The notes: generated by a model not told the origin, from the letters alone. A stretch of 64,000 bases of DNA from Novosphingobium sp. MW5 (GCA_025938935.1 JAPCWB010000001.1:744001-808000); one strand, 5' to 3'; shown: positions 1 through 9,629, counted from the stretch's first letter. Made by a program: numbers and translations.

Positions 1-137
1 ACCCCACGCCCGCGCGGCGTCCGGCGGATTCGCGGCTCGATTGCAGCCGCCTGTCCGCCGATTTTGGTATTGCGCTGCGTCCCTGGCAGGACGCGGTCGA
101 TGAAATTGTACGCCAGCTGGCGGGAAGGGCAGACTGA
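1..137 (+). CDS. rmlD: dTDP-4-dehydrorhamnose reductase, C-terminal end only
   Basis: The window opens inside this gene. Reading from base 3 gives 44 residues and a TGA at 135-137. The peptide has the typical RmlD C-terminus: an R-P-x-x-S-x-L-D segment followed by a F-G-I-x-L-x-P-W segment and a short amphipathic helix. RmlD carries out the last step of dTDP-L-rhamnose synthesis, the NADPH reduction of dTDP-4-keto-L-rhamnose. Its stop overlaps the rmlA start by one base (TGATG), so the two are cotranscribed. The NAD-binding and catalytic parts lie upstream, outside the window. Confidence 0.85.
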   Translation, partial: PTPARRPADSRLDCSRLSADFGIALRPWQDAVDEIVRQLAGRAD

Positions 138-1012
138 TGAAGGGTATCATCCTTGCGGGCGGTTCGGGCACCCGCCTGCATCCGGCCACGCTGGCGGTGA
201 ACAAACAGCTGCTGCCGATCTATGACAAGCCGATGATCTTCTTCCCGCTGTCCACGCTGATGCTGGCCGGGATCCGCGAGGTGCTGATCATTTCGTCGCC
301 CGAATATATCGACAATTACAAGCGCCTGTTCGGCTCGGGCGAACAGTTCGGCCTCGCCATAGACTATGCGATCCAGCCGAAGCCCGAAGGGCTGGCCCAG
401 GCCTTCCACATCGGCGCGGACTTTGTCGCCGGCGGGCCTTCCGCACTCGTCCTGGGGGACAACATCTTCTACGGCGCCGGTCTGCCGGACATGCTGAAGC
501 GCGCACGTACCCGCGCGCATGAAGGCGCGGCGACCGTGTTCGGCTACCATGTCGAAAACCCCAAGGCTTACGGCGTCGTCGAACTCGATGGCGATTACCG
601 CGCGCTTTCGATCGAGGAAAAGCCCGAGAATCCCAAGTCGCACTGGGCCGTGACCGGGCTCTATTTCTATGACGAGCGCGTGGTCGATCTCGCGCTTCAG
701 GTAAAACCCTCGCACCGCGGCGAGCTTGAGATCACCGACCTCAACCGCATGTACATGGAAGCGGGCGACCTCCACGTCGAGCGCATGGGCCGCGGCTATG
801 CCTGGCTCGATACCGGCACCCATGACAGCCTGCTCGAGGCTGGCGAATTCGTCCGCACGCTCCAGCACCGGCAGGGAATCCAGCTCGCCTGTCTGGAAGA
901 GATTGCCTGGGAAAACGGCTGGATCGACGATGCGGCACTTCGGGAACGCGGCGAGTTCTTTGCCAAGACCGGCTACGGCCAGTACCTGCTTCGCCTGCTG
1001 GGGCAGGGTTGA
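137..1012 (+). CDS. rmlA: Glucose-1-phosphate thymidylyltransferase
   Basis: First enzyme of dTDP-L-rhamnose synthesis: it joins dTTP and glucose-1-phosphate to give dTDP-glucose in the cytoplasm. The 291-residue length is the family norm. The nucleotide-binding loop GGSGTR is at residues 8-13, followed by the conserved [11 protein letters not shown] stretch, and later the E-E-K-P and W-L-D-T-G-T segments that contact sugar and metal. The start overlaps the rmlD stop by one base. Downstream genes are glycosyltransferases, so rhamnose is probably a component of the exopolysaccharide made by this locus. Confidence 0.97.
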   Translation: MKGIILAGGSGTRLHPATLAVNKQLLPIYDKPMIFFPLSTLMLAGIREVLIISSPEYIDNYKRLFGSGEQFGLAIDYAIQPKPEGLAQAFHIGADFVAGGPSALVLGDNIFYGAGLPDMLKRARTRAHEGAATVFGYHVENPKAYGVVELDGDYRALSIEEKPENPKSHWAVTGLYFYDERVVDLALQVKPSHRGELEITDLNRMYMEAGDLHVERMGRGYAWLDTGTHDSLLEAGEFVRTLQHRQGIQLACLEEIAWENGWIDDAALRERGEFFAKTGYGQYLLRLLGQG

Positions 1013-1024
1013 GCCGCGACAGAC

Positions 1025-2221
1025 GTGACCCGGCCCGGCGTTCTCTACATCAGCTATGACGGCATGCTCGAACCGCTCGGGCAGAGCCAGGTGCTCGCCT
1101 ATGTCGAGCGGCTTACCGATACGGCGCGGGTTCACATCATCAGCTTCGAAAAGCCCGCGGATTGGGCCGACCTGTCCCGGCGCGAGGCGCTGCAGGCGCG
1201 GATGGAGCGGACGGGCGTGCGCTGGCATCCGCTGACCTATCACAAGCGTCCGACCGTCCCCGCCACTCTGTTCGACCTTGCCCAGGCGGTGGTGGTGGGA
1301 ACCTGGCTAACCGCTCGGCACGGTCTCGGCATTGTCCATGCGCGGTCCTATGTCGCGGCGTTGGCGGGGTGGTTCATCAAGCTGCTCACCGGCGCGAAAC
1401 TGCTGTTCGACATGCGCGGGCTGTGGGCAGACGAGCGCACCGACGGCGGCATCTGGCCCGAGGGTGGGCGGCTCTACCGCGCCGTAAAGCGGATCGAGAA
1501 GACCTTGCTGTTGGGGGCGGACCATATCGTCACGCTGACTCATGCCTCGAAGGGCGTGATCGAAGACTTTCCCTATCTCAAGGGCCGCACCCACGCGCCG
1601 ATCACCGTGATCCCGACCTGTGCCGACCTTGACCGTTTCACCATCGGTGAAGAGGCGAGGCCGCAGCCTTTCACGCTTGGCTACCTCGGCTCGATCGGCA
1701 CGTGGTATCTCTTTGACGAGGTTCTCGCCTGCTTTGCCGTGCTGCGCGAAAAGCGCCCCGATGCGCGGCTGCTGGTGATCAACCGCAACGAGCAGGACCT
1801 GGTGCGGGAGCGCGCCGCCGCCTTCGCCATTCCTGCCGAAGCCATCGAAATCACCGCTGCCGACCATGCCCGCGTGCCCGAACAGGTCCGCCGGATGAGT
1901 GCGGGCGCGGCGATCATCAAGCCGGTATTTTCCAAGATCGCCAGCGCCCCGACCAAGCTTGCCGAATACCTTGGCTGCGGCGTGCCGTGCCTCGGCAATG
2001 TCGGCGTGGGCGACATGGAGATGATGCTCGAGGACGAGGGTGCGGGGGTTGCCCTTCGCGAATTCACCCCAGCCGAACGTGCCCGCGCGGTCGACCGGCT
2101 TCTCGCCATGGCGGACGATCCGGCGACTGCCACCCACTGCCGCCAAGTCGCGCTGCGTCACTTCTCGGTCGAAGCTGGTGCGGAGGATTACCGTGCGATC
2201 TGGCTGGGGCTGTCGTCATGA
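1025..2221 (+). CDS. Glycosyltransferase (GT-B fold, GT4-like)
   Basis: A 398-residue protein starting with GTG 12 bases after rmlA. The N-terminal half has the hydrophobic strands and the G-x-S-Q pattern near residue 20 seen in GT4 enzymes that bind a polyprenyl-linked acceptor. The C-terminal half has a Rossmann-like donor domain, with a glycine-rich turn near residue 220 and an A-E-Y-L-G-C-G-V-P segment near 320 in the place of the usual E-x7-E nucleotide-sugar motif. It presumably adds one sugar to the lipid-linked repeat unit at the cytoplasmic face. Donor and linkage cannot be told from sequence. The last four bases overlap the next gene (ATGA). Confidence 0.85.
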   Translation: MTRPGVLYISYDGMLEPLGQSQVLAYVERLTDTARVHIISFEKPADWADLSRREALQARMERTGVRWHPLTYHKRPTVPATLFDLAQAVVVGTWLTARHGLGIVHARSYVAALAGWFIKLLTGAKLLFDMRGLWADERTDGGIWPEGGRLYRAVKRIEKTLLLGADHIVTLTHASKGVIEDFPYLKGRTHAPITVIPTCADLDRFTIGEEARPQPFTLGYLGSIGTWYLFDEVLACFAVLREKRPDARLLVINRNEQDLVRERAAAFAIPAEAIEITAADHARVPEQVRRMSAGAAIIKPVFSKIASAPTKLAEYLGCGVPCLGNVGVGDMEMMLEDEGAGVALREFTPAERARAVDRLLAMADDPATATHCRQVALRHFSVEAGAEDYRAIWLGLSS

Positions 2222-3336
2222 CAGCGCCGCGCCGCCGCATGCTGGTGATCTGCCCCTTTCCGCAGGACTGCGCCGCGCAGCAGCGGCTGAAATACGAGCA
2301 GTATTTCGCTGACTGGCGCGCCGACGGGTGGGAGATCGAGGTTTCGAGCTTCCTCGACCGCAAGGCCTGGGACGTGCTCTACAAGCCAGGTCACCTGCTG
2401 GCGAAAGCCTGGGGCACGCTGAAAGGCTACCTGCGCCGCACGCGCGACCTTGGCCGGGTGGGCGGCTACGATCTCGTATATGTCTGCATGTGGGCCACGC
2501 CCTTCTTCGGCCCCTTCTACGAACGCCTGATACGCGCGCGGGCAAAGGCGCTGGTCTATGACATCGAGGACAACGTTTTGCAGGGTGCCGAGGGGCAGGC
2601 GGACAATCCCAACCCGCTCTCGCGCCTGCTCAAGAGCCAGTCCAAGTTCCTATACCTGATCTGCGAGGCAGACCATGTGATCACCAGCTCGCCCTTCCTC
2701 AACGATACCTGCATGGGGATCAACCGGGCCAGGAGCTGCACCTATATCTCCTCTTCCGTCGATACCGAGCGGTTCCAGCCCGCCACGCCCTATTCCAACG
2801 ACAAGCGGGTAGTGATCGGCTGGACGGGAACATTCTCCAGCTCGGTCTATCTCGACCTGCTGCGCGGCGTGTTCCAGCGGCTGGCAGAAAAGGTGCCCTT
2901 CACGCTGCGGGTCATCGGCAATTTCGACTACGAGTTGCCCGGCGTCGATCTCGAGGTGATCCGCTGGTCTGCGGCGGAGGAAGTCGCGCAGCTCCAGGCG
3001 CTCGACATCGGCGTCTATCCGCTGCCGATCGATGACTGGGTGCTCGGCAAGTCGGGGCTCAAGGCGATCCAGTACATGGCCTTTGCCTTGCCCTGCGTAG
3101 CCACCGAGGTCGGCACCACGCCGATGATCATACGGCATGGCGAAAACGGCCTGCTGGTGAAGAGCGAAACCGATTGGGAAACAGCGCTCGAGAACCTTAT
3201 CCGTGATCCCGCGTTAAGGCGAACGCTGGGTGAGGCAGCCCGCAGGGACGCGGTGGCAAAATATTCGCTGGCCGCTATTGCGGGACAGTATCGTGCGGCA
3301 CTTCACGCCGCGATTGAGCAGGGAAACCATGGGTAG
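2218..3336 (+). CDS. Glycosyltransferase (GT4-like)
   Basis: A 372-residue protein; the ATG at 2218 overlaps the preceding stop (ATGA) and opens directly onto the first beta strand of a GT-B fold (M-L-V-I-C-P-F-P). The open frame extends upstream, but that part is out-of-frame sequence of the previous gene. The C-terminal half shows a glycine-rich donor-domain turn near residue 205 (I-G-W-T-G-T-F), a K-S-G-L-K segment near 278 and an E-N-G-L-L-V segment near 305, all typical of GT4. It probably transfers one residue of the repeat unit. Its last eight bases overlap the next gene. Confidence 0.85.
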   Translation: MTAPRRRMLVICPFPQDCAAQQRLKYEQYFADWRADGWEIEVSSFLDRKAWDVLYKPGHLLAKAWGTLKGYLRRTRDLGRVGGYDLVYVCMWATPFFGPFYERLIRARAKALVYDIEDNVLQGAEGQADNPNPLSRLLKSQSKFLYLICEADHVITSSPFLNDTCMGINRARSCTYISSSVDTERFQPATPYSNDKRVVIGWTGTFSSSVYLDLLRGVFQRLAEKVPFTLRVIGNFDYELPGVDLEVIRWSAAEEVAQLQALDIGVYPLPIDDWVLGKSGLKAIQYMAFALPCVATEVGTTPMIIRHGENGLLVKSETDWETALENLIRDPALRRTLGEAARRDAVAKYSLAAIAGQYRAALHAAIEQGNHG

Positions 3337-4231
3337 CAAGATTTTCATGGCCGGCGTCGGCGGTATGCTCGGCGAGGCCTTTCATCACGTGTTCTCGCAA
3401 AGCCACGAGATCGTCTGCACCGACAAGGACGTGAACGCGCCGTGGCTGTCGTTCCTCGATTTCCGTGACCGCGAGGAATATGCACGGCAGGTGCTGGCGA
3501 TGAAGCCGGACTATCTGTTCCACATCGGCGCGCACACCAGCCTCGAATATTGCGAGGACAATGTATCGGACGCCTATGCGACCAATACCCTGCCGGTGGA
3601 AAACGCCGTCTGGCTCGCCAACAAGCTCGACATCCCGCTACTCTACATTTCCACCGCTGGCATCTTCGATGGTGCGCAGGAAACCTATGACGATTGGGAT
3701 CAGCCCAATCCGCTCGGCCATTATGCCCGCTCGAAGTACATGGGCGAACGCTTCGTGGTGGAGAATGCCCAGCGCTACCTCGTCTGCCGCGCGGGCTGGA
3801 TGATGGGTGCGGGGCCGGACAAGGACAAGAAGTTCATCCAGAAGCTGATGGCTCAGCTGAAGGCCGGGGCAAAAGAGCTCAAGGTTGTCGACGACAAGCT
3901 CGGCACGCCCACCTACACGCGCGATTTTGCTGCCCAGGTTAAGGTGCTGGTCGAACAGGAGCTCTGGGGCCTTTACAACATGGTCTGCGCCGGGGTGACC
4001 AGCCGCCTCGAAGTGGCACAATATCTCGTCAAGGCGCTGGGCAAGGACAGTGAGATCGCGGTCAGCCCGGTTTCGTCCGACTATTTCGCGCAGGAATACT
4101 TCGCTCCGCGCCCGCCGAGCGAGCGCCTGCTGACCGCCAAGCTTGACTTGCGCGGGGTAAACGTCATGCGTGACTGGCGCGTCTGCTTGGATGAATACCT
4201 GGCGGACAAATACAAAGGATACCTGGGGTAA
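3329..4231 (+). CDS. RmlD-like NAD(P)-dependent sugar reductase (SDR family)
   Basis: A 300-residue extended-SDR protein of the RmlD substrate-binding family. It has the N-terminal G-x-G-G-x-L-G dinucleotide loop, a D-F-R-D segment before the second strand, S-T-A-G-I-F-D for the catalytic serine/threonine and Y-A-R-S-K for the Tyr-x3-Lys pair. The ATG at 3329 follows an eight-base overlap with the previous glycosyltransferase. Because a true rmlD lies just before rmlA, this second copy probably reduces a different nucleotide sugar or acts on a modified rhamnose. That is an inference; the sequence gives no substrate. A gap of one base separates it from the acyltransferase gene. Confidence 0.8.
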   Translation: MGSKIFMAGVGGMLGEAFHHVFSQSHEIVCTDKDVNAPWLSFLDFRDREEYARQVLAMKPDYLFHIGAHTSLEYCEDNVSDAYATNTLPVENAVWLANKLDIPLLYISTAGIFDGAQETYDDWDQPNPLGHYARSKYMGERFVVENAQRYLVCRAGWMMGAGPDKDKKFIQKLMAQLKAGAKELKVVDDKLGTPTYTRDFAAQVKVLVEQELWGLYNMVCAGVTSRLEVAQYLVKALGKDSEIAVSPVSSDYFAQEYFAPRPPSERLLTAKLDLRGVNVMRDWRVCLDEYLADKYKGYLG

Positions 4232-4232
4232 G

Positions 4233-5492
4233 ATGGTCGACGGGGGGGCAGTAGTCGGGGGGCGGCAGGACACGGAGCGAGGCGGCGACCTGATCGACCC
4301 CGCGCGCTTCCTGCGCGATCTCGCCAATCCTGGACTGGTCTCAGCGATTGACCTGATGCGCTGGCTGGCTGCAGCCGTTGTCGCGGTCAGCCATGCCCGC
4401 TTCCCCCTGCTCAAGGGCTATGGGCTGCTCACCCCCGAACAGCGCCCGCTCTGGGTGCAGGTCTGGTACTTCCTGACCGGCTACTATGTCGAAGCCGTGC
4501 TGATCTTCTTTGTTCTCTCTGGCTTCCTCGTTGGCGGCATGGGGCTGGCGCGGCTGAAGCAGGGAACATTCGATCCGCCGGGCTATGCGATTGACCGGTT
4601 CAGCCGGCTTTATACCGCCTTCCTTCCCGCGCTTCTGCTGTCGGTGCTCCTGACCTGGGTGGGCATGCGCTGGTTCGATGGCACCGGGCTCTATTCCGGC
4701 ACGCACCCTACTTTCGCGGCAACCGGGACCACGCTGGTCTTCGCCGACAACACTGGCTGGGGCAATTTCACCGGCAATCTCTTCATGCTTCAGTGGTTCC
4801 GCGACAGCCTGTTCGCCGCGCCATACGGTTCCAACCCGCCGCTCTACACGCTGTCGAGCGAGTTCTGGTTTTACGCCGTGTTCGGCCTGCTGGGCGCAGC
4901 GGCGAATGCCCGCGCAGGTCGGCGTGCGCTGCTCGTCGCGCTCGCTATTGCCGCCACGCTGGCACTGGGCAAGACGTTCTGGATCTACCTCGGCATGTGG
5001 CTGATCGGCGTGGCTGCCGCCGTGATCCGACCGCCCCGCCTTCCTATTGCCATTCCGGCGCTCGGCCTGTTCGGCGCGATCCTGATCCTGCGCCGCTATA
5101 TCGACGCTGCCGATATCACGGACCAGGTGCTGCGGACCTCGGCCCTTTATGGCGTTTGTATTTCGATGGGCCTGGTCCTGCTCGGCCTGCGCGGCCGCCG
5201 CCTGCCATGGGCCGAGTCCATGGCGCCGTTCAACAAAGTGATGGCTGACTTTTCCTACAGCCTCTACCTGATCCATTATCCGGTACTGATCCTGTTCGTT
5301 GCCGCGCTCGGCACGATCAGCGGGCTTTCCGGCTTTGCCGAAGGCATGGCGCCGACGGAACCCCTTGCTCTTGCCGCCTATGCCGCAACGATCGCGGTTT
5401 CCTTTGGCGCGGCCTGGATCTTTGCCCGGATCTTCGAACGCCGCACCGGAAAGGTGCGTGGCTGGCTCAAGCGGCACCTGCTCAAGCGGTAG
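4233..5492 (+). CDS. Membrane acyltransferase (acyltransferase-3 family)
   Basis: A 419-residue polytopic protein with about ten hydrophobic segments. It matches the acyltransferase-3/OafA family: I-D-x-x-R-x-x-A-A at the first helix (residues about 30-40), an S-H-A-R segment in place of the usual catalytic V-x-x-x-H, and S-Y-S-L-Y-L-I-H-Y-P near the C-terminus. These proteins move acetyl or other short acyl groups onto sugars, usually on the periplasmic face. In this locus it probably O-acylates the exopolysaccharide. The start at ATG 4233 was chosen because it begins immediately after the previous stop. It converges on asnB with only three bases between the stop codons. Confidence 0.87.
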   Translation: MVDGGAVVGGRQDTERGGDLIDPARFLRDLANPGLVSAIDLMRWLAAAVVAVSHARFPLLKGYGLLTPEQRPLWVQVWYFLTGYYVEAVLIFFVLSGFLVGGMGLARLKQGTFDPPGYAIDRFSRLYTAFLPALLLSVLLTWVGMRWFDGTGLYSGTHPTFAATGTTLVFADNTGWGNFTGNLFMLQWFRDSLFAAPYGSNPPLYTLSSEFWFYAVFGLLGAAANARAGRRALLVALAIAATLALGKTFWIYLGMWLIGVAAAVIRPPRLPIAIPALGLFGAILILRRYIDAADITDQVLRTSALYGVCISMGLVLLGLRGRRLPWAESMAPFNKVMADFSYSLYLIHYPVLILFVAALGTISGLSGFAEGMAPTEPLALAAYAATIAVSFGAAWIFARIFERRTGKVRGWLKRHLLKR

Positions 5493-5495
5493 GGC

Positions 5496-7436
5496 CTAGG
5501 CTCCGCGCTTCCACGCCTGGAACATCAGCACCGACCACAGCGGCTGCGTCGCCTCTTCGCGTCCGGCAAGGTGCCGTTGCCAGCGCGCGCGGACGACGGC
5601 TGCATCGAACAGACCGTCCTCGCCCAGCGCCTTTTCGGAGAGCAGGTCCTCGGCCCAGTCGCGCAAGGGGCCCTTCATCCAGACGCCGACGGGGATGGCG
5701 AAGCCCGCCTTGGGCCGGTCGATCAGCTCGCGCGGAACATAGCGGTAAAGCAGCGTCTTCAGGATGGCCTTGCCGCCGCCATTGGCGAACTTGAGGCCCG
5801 GTGCCACCCGCGCCGCCAGGGCGGAAACCTGCGGATCGAGGAAGGGAATGCGCGATTCAAGGCTCACCGCCATGCCCGCCCGGTCCACCTTGCACAGGAT
5901 GTCGTCCGGCAGGTAGGTCACCGCATCGGCGTGCATCATGCGGGCTTCGAGCGGCAGGTACGACAGGCGCGGGTCAAGCTGCAGCCGCTGTGAAGAGGTC
6001 ACTCCCCCGGTCAGCGGATTCCCTGATAGCGCCCAGTCATCCATGAAACTGTCGAACATCGAATCGAAATCGCGCGCGCGGCCCATCTGGCGCAGCGCGC
6101 GGCGGGCATTGTCACCGAACCAGGCCGAGCGGCGGCGGCGCGCAAGGTCTGACATGCCGTTCCATACCCCCGGAGGCACGGCACCCGCAGCCTCAAGCGC
6201 GGCGCGGCGCAGCGGCCCGGGCACCTTGTCCAGCGCGCGCCACAGGCGGGGGAACTGGATATGCCGGTTGTAACCGCCAAACAGCTCGTCCCCGGCATCG
6301 CCCGATAGCGAGACGGTGACCTGGCTGCGGGCCAGCTTCGACACCAGATGGGTCGGGATTTGCGAGCTGTCGGCAAAGGGCTCGTCGTAAATCGAGGGAA
6401 GCTGCGGGATCACCTCGAGCGCGTCGGCGGCGCTGACGTAAAGCTCGGTGTGATCGGTGCCCAGTGCGGCGGCGACCTTCTTGGCGAAAACCGCCTCGTC
6501 AAACCCGGCCTCGGAAAAGCCGATGGTGAAGGTCTTGATCGGGCGGCTGACGCATTTCTGCGCGATGGCAGTGATCAGCGAAGAGTCGATGCCGCCAGAC
6601 AGGAAGTTGCCCACCGGCACGTCGGCCACCAATTGCCGCCCCACCGCGCCGGTCAGCACCTCGTCCAGCGCCTCGAGCGCCTCGGCCTCGTCGGTGATCG
6701 GATCGGCAGCGCCGGCGATGACCTGGTCCGCATAGTCGAACCACCTGTGCACCGTAGGCGGTGCATCCTGCGGGCTGCGGGCGAAGTCCTCGCTCACCCG
6801 CAGCAGGCAGCCCGGCGGGAGCTTGAACACGCGCTCGTGGATTGACAGCGGCGCGGGCACATAGGCGCGCGCCATCAGGCCGGCGAGCGCGTCGCGGCTC
6901 ACCGGATTGGCAAAGCCCGGTGCAGCCCGGATCGGGCCGAGCGTGGAGGCGAAAGCGAAGCCCTGCATGGTCCAGCCGTAATAGAGCGGCTTTTCACCGA
7001 AACGGTCACGCGCCAGCACGAGCTCGCGGCTTTCGGCATCCCAGACGCCGAATGCAAACATGCCGTGCGCCTTCTCAAGCGCGGCCTCGACGCCCCACGC
7101 TGCGATCGCGGCGACCAGCACTTCGCTGTCCGAATGGCCGCGCCAGTTCGGGGCCTTGCCCTGCGCCTCGAGCTCGGCACGCAGGTCCTGAAAATTGTAT
7201 ATCTCGCCGTTGTAGGTCAGCGTGTAGCGCCCGCAGGCGGAATGCATCGGCTGGTGGCCAGCCTCTGTCAGGTCGATGATGGCGAGGCGGCGGTGGGCCA
7301 GCCCGATGGCGCCCTTTACGTCCACCCATTCGCCTGAGGAATCGGGCCCGCGCGGTACGATCCGGTCAGTCATGGCGCGCAGGACTTCGGGGGTAACGGG
7401 GGCGCGATCAGACAGGAAACCGGCTATGCCGCACAT
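5496..7436 (-). CDS. asnB: Asparagine synthase (glutamine-hydrolysing) family amidotransferase
   Basis: A 646-residue class II amidotransferase. The catalytic cysteine follows the initiator Met (M-C-G-I-A-G-F), R-G-P-D-S-S-G and Y-N-G-E-I-Y-N glutaminase motifs follow, and the ATP-pyrophosphatase loop S-G-G-I-D-S-S is at 280-286. It hydrolyses glutamine and uses the ammonia to amidate a carboxylate through an acyl-adenylate. It is the only minus-strand gene in the polysaccharide locus. Many exopolysaccharide loci carry such an enzyme, where amidation of a uronic acid or an amino-acid substituent has been proposed instead of asparagine supply. The sequence does not decide between these. Confidence 0.9.
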   Translation of the reverse strand: MCGIAGFLSDRAPVTPEVLRAMTDRIVPRGPDSSGEWVDVKGAIGLAHRRLAIIDLTEAGHQPMHSACGRYTLTYNGEIYNFQDLRAELEAQGKAPNWRGHSDSEVLVAAIAAWGVEAALEKAHGMFAFGVWDAESRELVLARDRFGEKPLYYGWTMQGFAFASTLGPIRAAPGFANPVSRDALAGLMARAYVPAPLSIHERVFKLPPGCLLRVSEDFARSPQDAPPTVHRWFDYADQVIAGAADPITDEAEALEALDEVLTGAVGRQLVADVPVGNFLSGGIDSSLITAIAQKCVSRPIKTFTIGFSEAGFDEAVFAKKVAAALGTDHTELYVSAADALEVIPQLPSIYDEPFADSSQIPTHLVSKLARSQVTVSLSGDAGDELFGGYNRHIQFPRLWRALDKVPGPLRRAALEAAGAVPPGVWNGMSDLARRRRSAWFGDNARRALRQMGRARDFDSMFDSFMDDWALSGNPLTGGVTSSQRLQLDPRLSYLPLEARMMHADAVTYLPDDILCKVDRAGMAVSLESRIPFLDPQVSALAARVAPGLKFANGGGKAILKTLLYRYVPRELIDRPKAGFAIPVGVWMKGPLRDWAEDLLSEKALGEDGLFDAAVVRARWQRHLAGREEATQPLWSVLMFQAWKRGA

Positions 7437-7584
7437 CGAATTACTGCTCCTGGCTGGGCGCTCGGCAGTGCCGGCTCACTTCGCGGGCGGTATGGCACCT
7501 GCCCGGTCGGTTCAACCCATTTGTGTCCCGTCCGCGGGCCATGCCCCTTGCTCCCGTGGCCCCAGCGCGGGTAACGGGGGCGCA

Positions 7585-8535
7585 ATGAAACAGACACTCA
7601 AGCGCCTGCGCGACAAGAGCCCGCTGATGGAGCCGCTTTGCCGCCTGCTGCGCGCCTCCCGAATCGTACCACCTACCCTGTGGCACCACCTGCCTTTTAC
7701 CGGCACGGCGGACTTCATCGTCGCGGGCAGGCGGGTGAAAATGAACCATTTCGGAGCAGAAATTGAGAACAGCCTGTTCTGGGCTGGATACGGTGCCGAT
7801 TGGGAAGCGACCACGCTGCTCGCATGGGAACGGCTGGCCGTCGGGCAGAAGGTGATCTTCGACGTTGGCGCCAACACCGGGCTCTTCGCCGTTGCCGCCA
7901 AGGCCGCCAGCCCGCAGGCGAAGGTCCACGCCTTCGAACCGCTCCCCGCGATTGCAGAGCGCCTCCGCGCCAATGTCGCGCTCAACGGCTTTGAAGTGAC
8001 CGTCCATACCGCTGCAGTCTCCGATTCCGATGGCACGGCGGAAATCAAGCTGATGCAGGCGGAACACGAATATTCCGCCAGCTTCGAACACATGGACTGG
8101 ATGGACACTGCAGAAGCGATTTCGATCGAAGTGCCGGTGGTCCGCCTCGCCAGTGTCATCGCCGAGAGCGGCGACCGGCCCGATCTCATCAAGATAGACG
8201 TCGAACGGCACGAACCGCAGGCCCTGCGCGGACTGTGGCCGGCCTTGGGCGAAGGACCCATGCCAGCGATGGTGATCGAGATCCTCGACGATGAATGCGC
8301 CGCGGCAGTAGCGGCCGAGATCGCGGGCAAGGGCTACCGCACCTATGTTATCCGCGAAGGCGTGGGGATCGAGGCGGACAGCCTGCGCTTCGTTCCCGGC
8401 ACGATGAACTGGCTGCTGCTGCCCGAGGGTATGGGCGGCACCGGTGGAGACCTGGCCGGCTGGCTCGCCGCGAAGGGCCGCATCAGCCACGCCGACCTTG
8501 TCGCGCAAAGGCCCGTAGCGAAGGCCCGCGCTTGA
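7585..8535 (+). CDS. FkbM-family SAM-dependent methyltransferase
   Basis: A 316-residue protein with a class I methyltransferase core. Motif I (D-V-G-A-N-T-G) is at 93-99, a H-A-F-E-P acidic strand end lies about 20 residues later, and the FkbM signature L-I-K-I-D-V-E (residues about 207-213) precedes a H-E-P-Q-A-L-R-G segment. FkbM proteins O-methylate sugars or polyketides. Here it probably methylates a sugar of the repeat unit. The ATG at 7585 is used because the upstream open stretch is out-of-frame sequence of asnB. A 148-base divergent intergenic region separates it from asnB and must hold both promoters. I saw no clear -35/-10 pair there. Confidence 0.87.
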   Translation: MKQTLKRLRDKSPLMEPLCRLLRASRIVPPTLWHHLPFTGTADFIVAGRRVKMNHFGAEIENSLFWAGYGADWEATTLLAWERLAVGQKVIFDVGANTGLFAVAAKAASPQAKVHAFEPLPAIAERLRANVALNGFEVTVHTAAVSDSDGTAEIKLMQAEHEYSASFEHMDWMDTAEAISIEVPVVRLASVIAESGDRPDLIKIDVERHEPQALRGLWPALGEGPMPAMVIEILDDECAAAVAAEIAGKGYRTYVIREGVGIEADSLRFVPGTMNWLLLPEGMGGTGGDLAGWLAAKGRISHADLVAQRPVAKARA

Positions 8536-9629
8536 GTGAGGCGCTGCCACGGGCGGGCCACGCGGCGTTCCTCTTGCCCGACATGGGCGGCGGTGGGACC
8601 GAGCGGCTGACGGTCGAACTGGTCAATGGTTTTGCCGCGCGCGGGGCAAGGGCCGATCTGGTCGTGATGAAGGCCAAAGGCGAATTCCTGCCGCTCGTCG
8701 ATCCGGCTGTGCGTCTGTTCGATCTTGGCTGCAGCCGCCTGCGCCAGGTGCCTGCCGCGCTGCGGTCCTACCTGAAGCGCGAGACGCCCGATGCGCTGCT
8801 GGCAGCGATGTGGCCATTGACCAGTGCGGCGGCGCTGGCCGCGATCGGGCTTCGTCAGCGGCCGCGCCTGCTGCTGTCGGACCATTGTCCGCTGACGGAG
8901 CAATACGCGCGGCCTCTGCGCACCAACCTCTCGCTGCGGAGCACGGTGCCGCTGACCTACCGCATGGCGGACCGGGTCATCGCAGTGTCGCAGGGCCTCG
9001 CCCGGGAGATGGAGCACCTGGCCCACCTGCCGCAGGGTAGCGTGCAGACGATCTGGAATCCGATCCCCCCGCCGGCACATTCGCCGATCGGAGCCAGTGT
9101 CTGGGGAGAGGCGCCGCATCCCCGCCTGCTTTGCGTCGGCAAGCTCAAGGCCGAAAAGAACCTGCCGCTGGCGATCCGAGCCTTTGCCCGCATTGCGGCC
9201 CAAGGCCCCGGCACGCTCGCGATTGTGGGCGAAGGGCAGGAGCGCCCGGCGCTCGAGGCGCTGGTGCGCGAACTCGGCCTTGAAGGGCGCGTGCTCATGC
9301 CAGGGTTCAGCCAGACTGCCGGCGACTGGTATTCGGGCGCGGACCTGTTTGTCCTGACTTCCGATTTCGAAGGCTTCGGCAATGTCATGGTAGAGGCCAT
9401 GCATTGCGGCCAGCCCGTGGTTGCCACCGACTGTCCGTACGGTCCGGCCGAAGCACTGGGCGGTGGGGCCTTTGGCACGCTCGTACCGATGAATGACGTG
9501 GCAGCCTTGGCGCGCGCCATGACGGAAGCCCTTGCCGGGCCGCGCAACGAAGAGCGCCAGCGCGCCCGCGCTGCCGAGTTCTCGGCGGAGAGGGCGGTCG
9601 AGGCCTATTGGCAGGCGATGTTTCCATGA
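8532..9629 (+). CDS. Glycosyltransferase (GT4-like)
   Basis: A 365-residue GT-B enzyme. No ATG or GTG is in frame near the expected beginning. A TTG at 8532 overlaps the fkbM stop (TTGA) and gives an N-terminus leading directly into the first strand and the D-M-G-G-G-G-T-E-R acceptor-loop motif of GT4. Donor-domain marks follow: V-G-K-L-K-A-E-K-N (residues about 200-208), V-G-E-G-x-E-R, and S-D-F-E-G-F-G-N-V-M-V-E-A carrying the E-x7-E pair near 277-285. It belongs to the repeat-unit assembly set. The stop overlaps the flippase start (ATGA). Confidence 0.87.
   Translation: MSEALPRAGHAAFLLPDMGGGGTERLTVELVNGFAARGARADLVVMKAKGEFLPLVDPAVRLFDLGCSRLRQVPAALRSYLKRETPDALLAAMWPLTSAAALAAIGLRQRPRLLLSDHCPLTEQYARPLRTNLSLRSTVPLTYRMADRVIAVSQGLAREMEHLAHLPQGSVQTIWNPIPPPAHSPIGASVWGEAPHPRLLCVGKLKAEKNLPLAIRAFARIAAQGPGTLAIVGEGQERPALEALVRELGLEGRVLMPGFSQTAGDWYSGADLFVLTSDFEGFGNVMVEAMHCGQPVVATDCPYGPAEALGGGAFGTLVPMNDVAALARAMTEALAGPRNEERQRARAAEFSAERAVEAYWQAMFP

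Noticed and set aside
4341..5477. A 378-codon minus-strand frame opposite the acyltransferase
   Set aside because: The plus strand encodes recognisable membrane helices and acyltransferase-3 motifs; the minus frame is hydrophilic noise.
7391..7583. A 15-base direct repeat (7391-7405 and 7569-7583) around the asnB/fkbM divergent region
   Set aside because: One copy lies in asnB coding sequence, and repeats of 15 bases are expected by chance in 64 kb of G+C-rich DNA.
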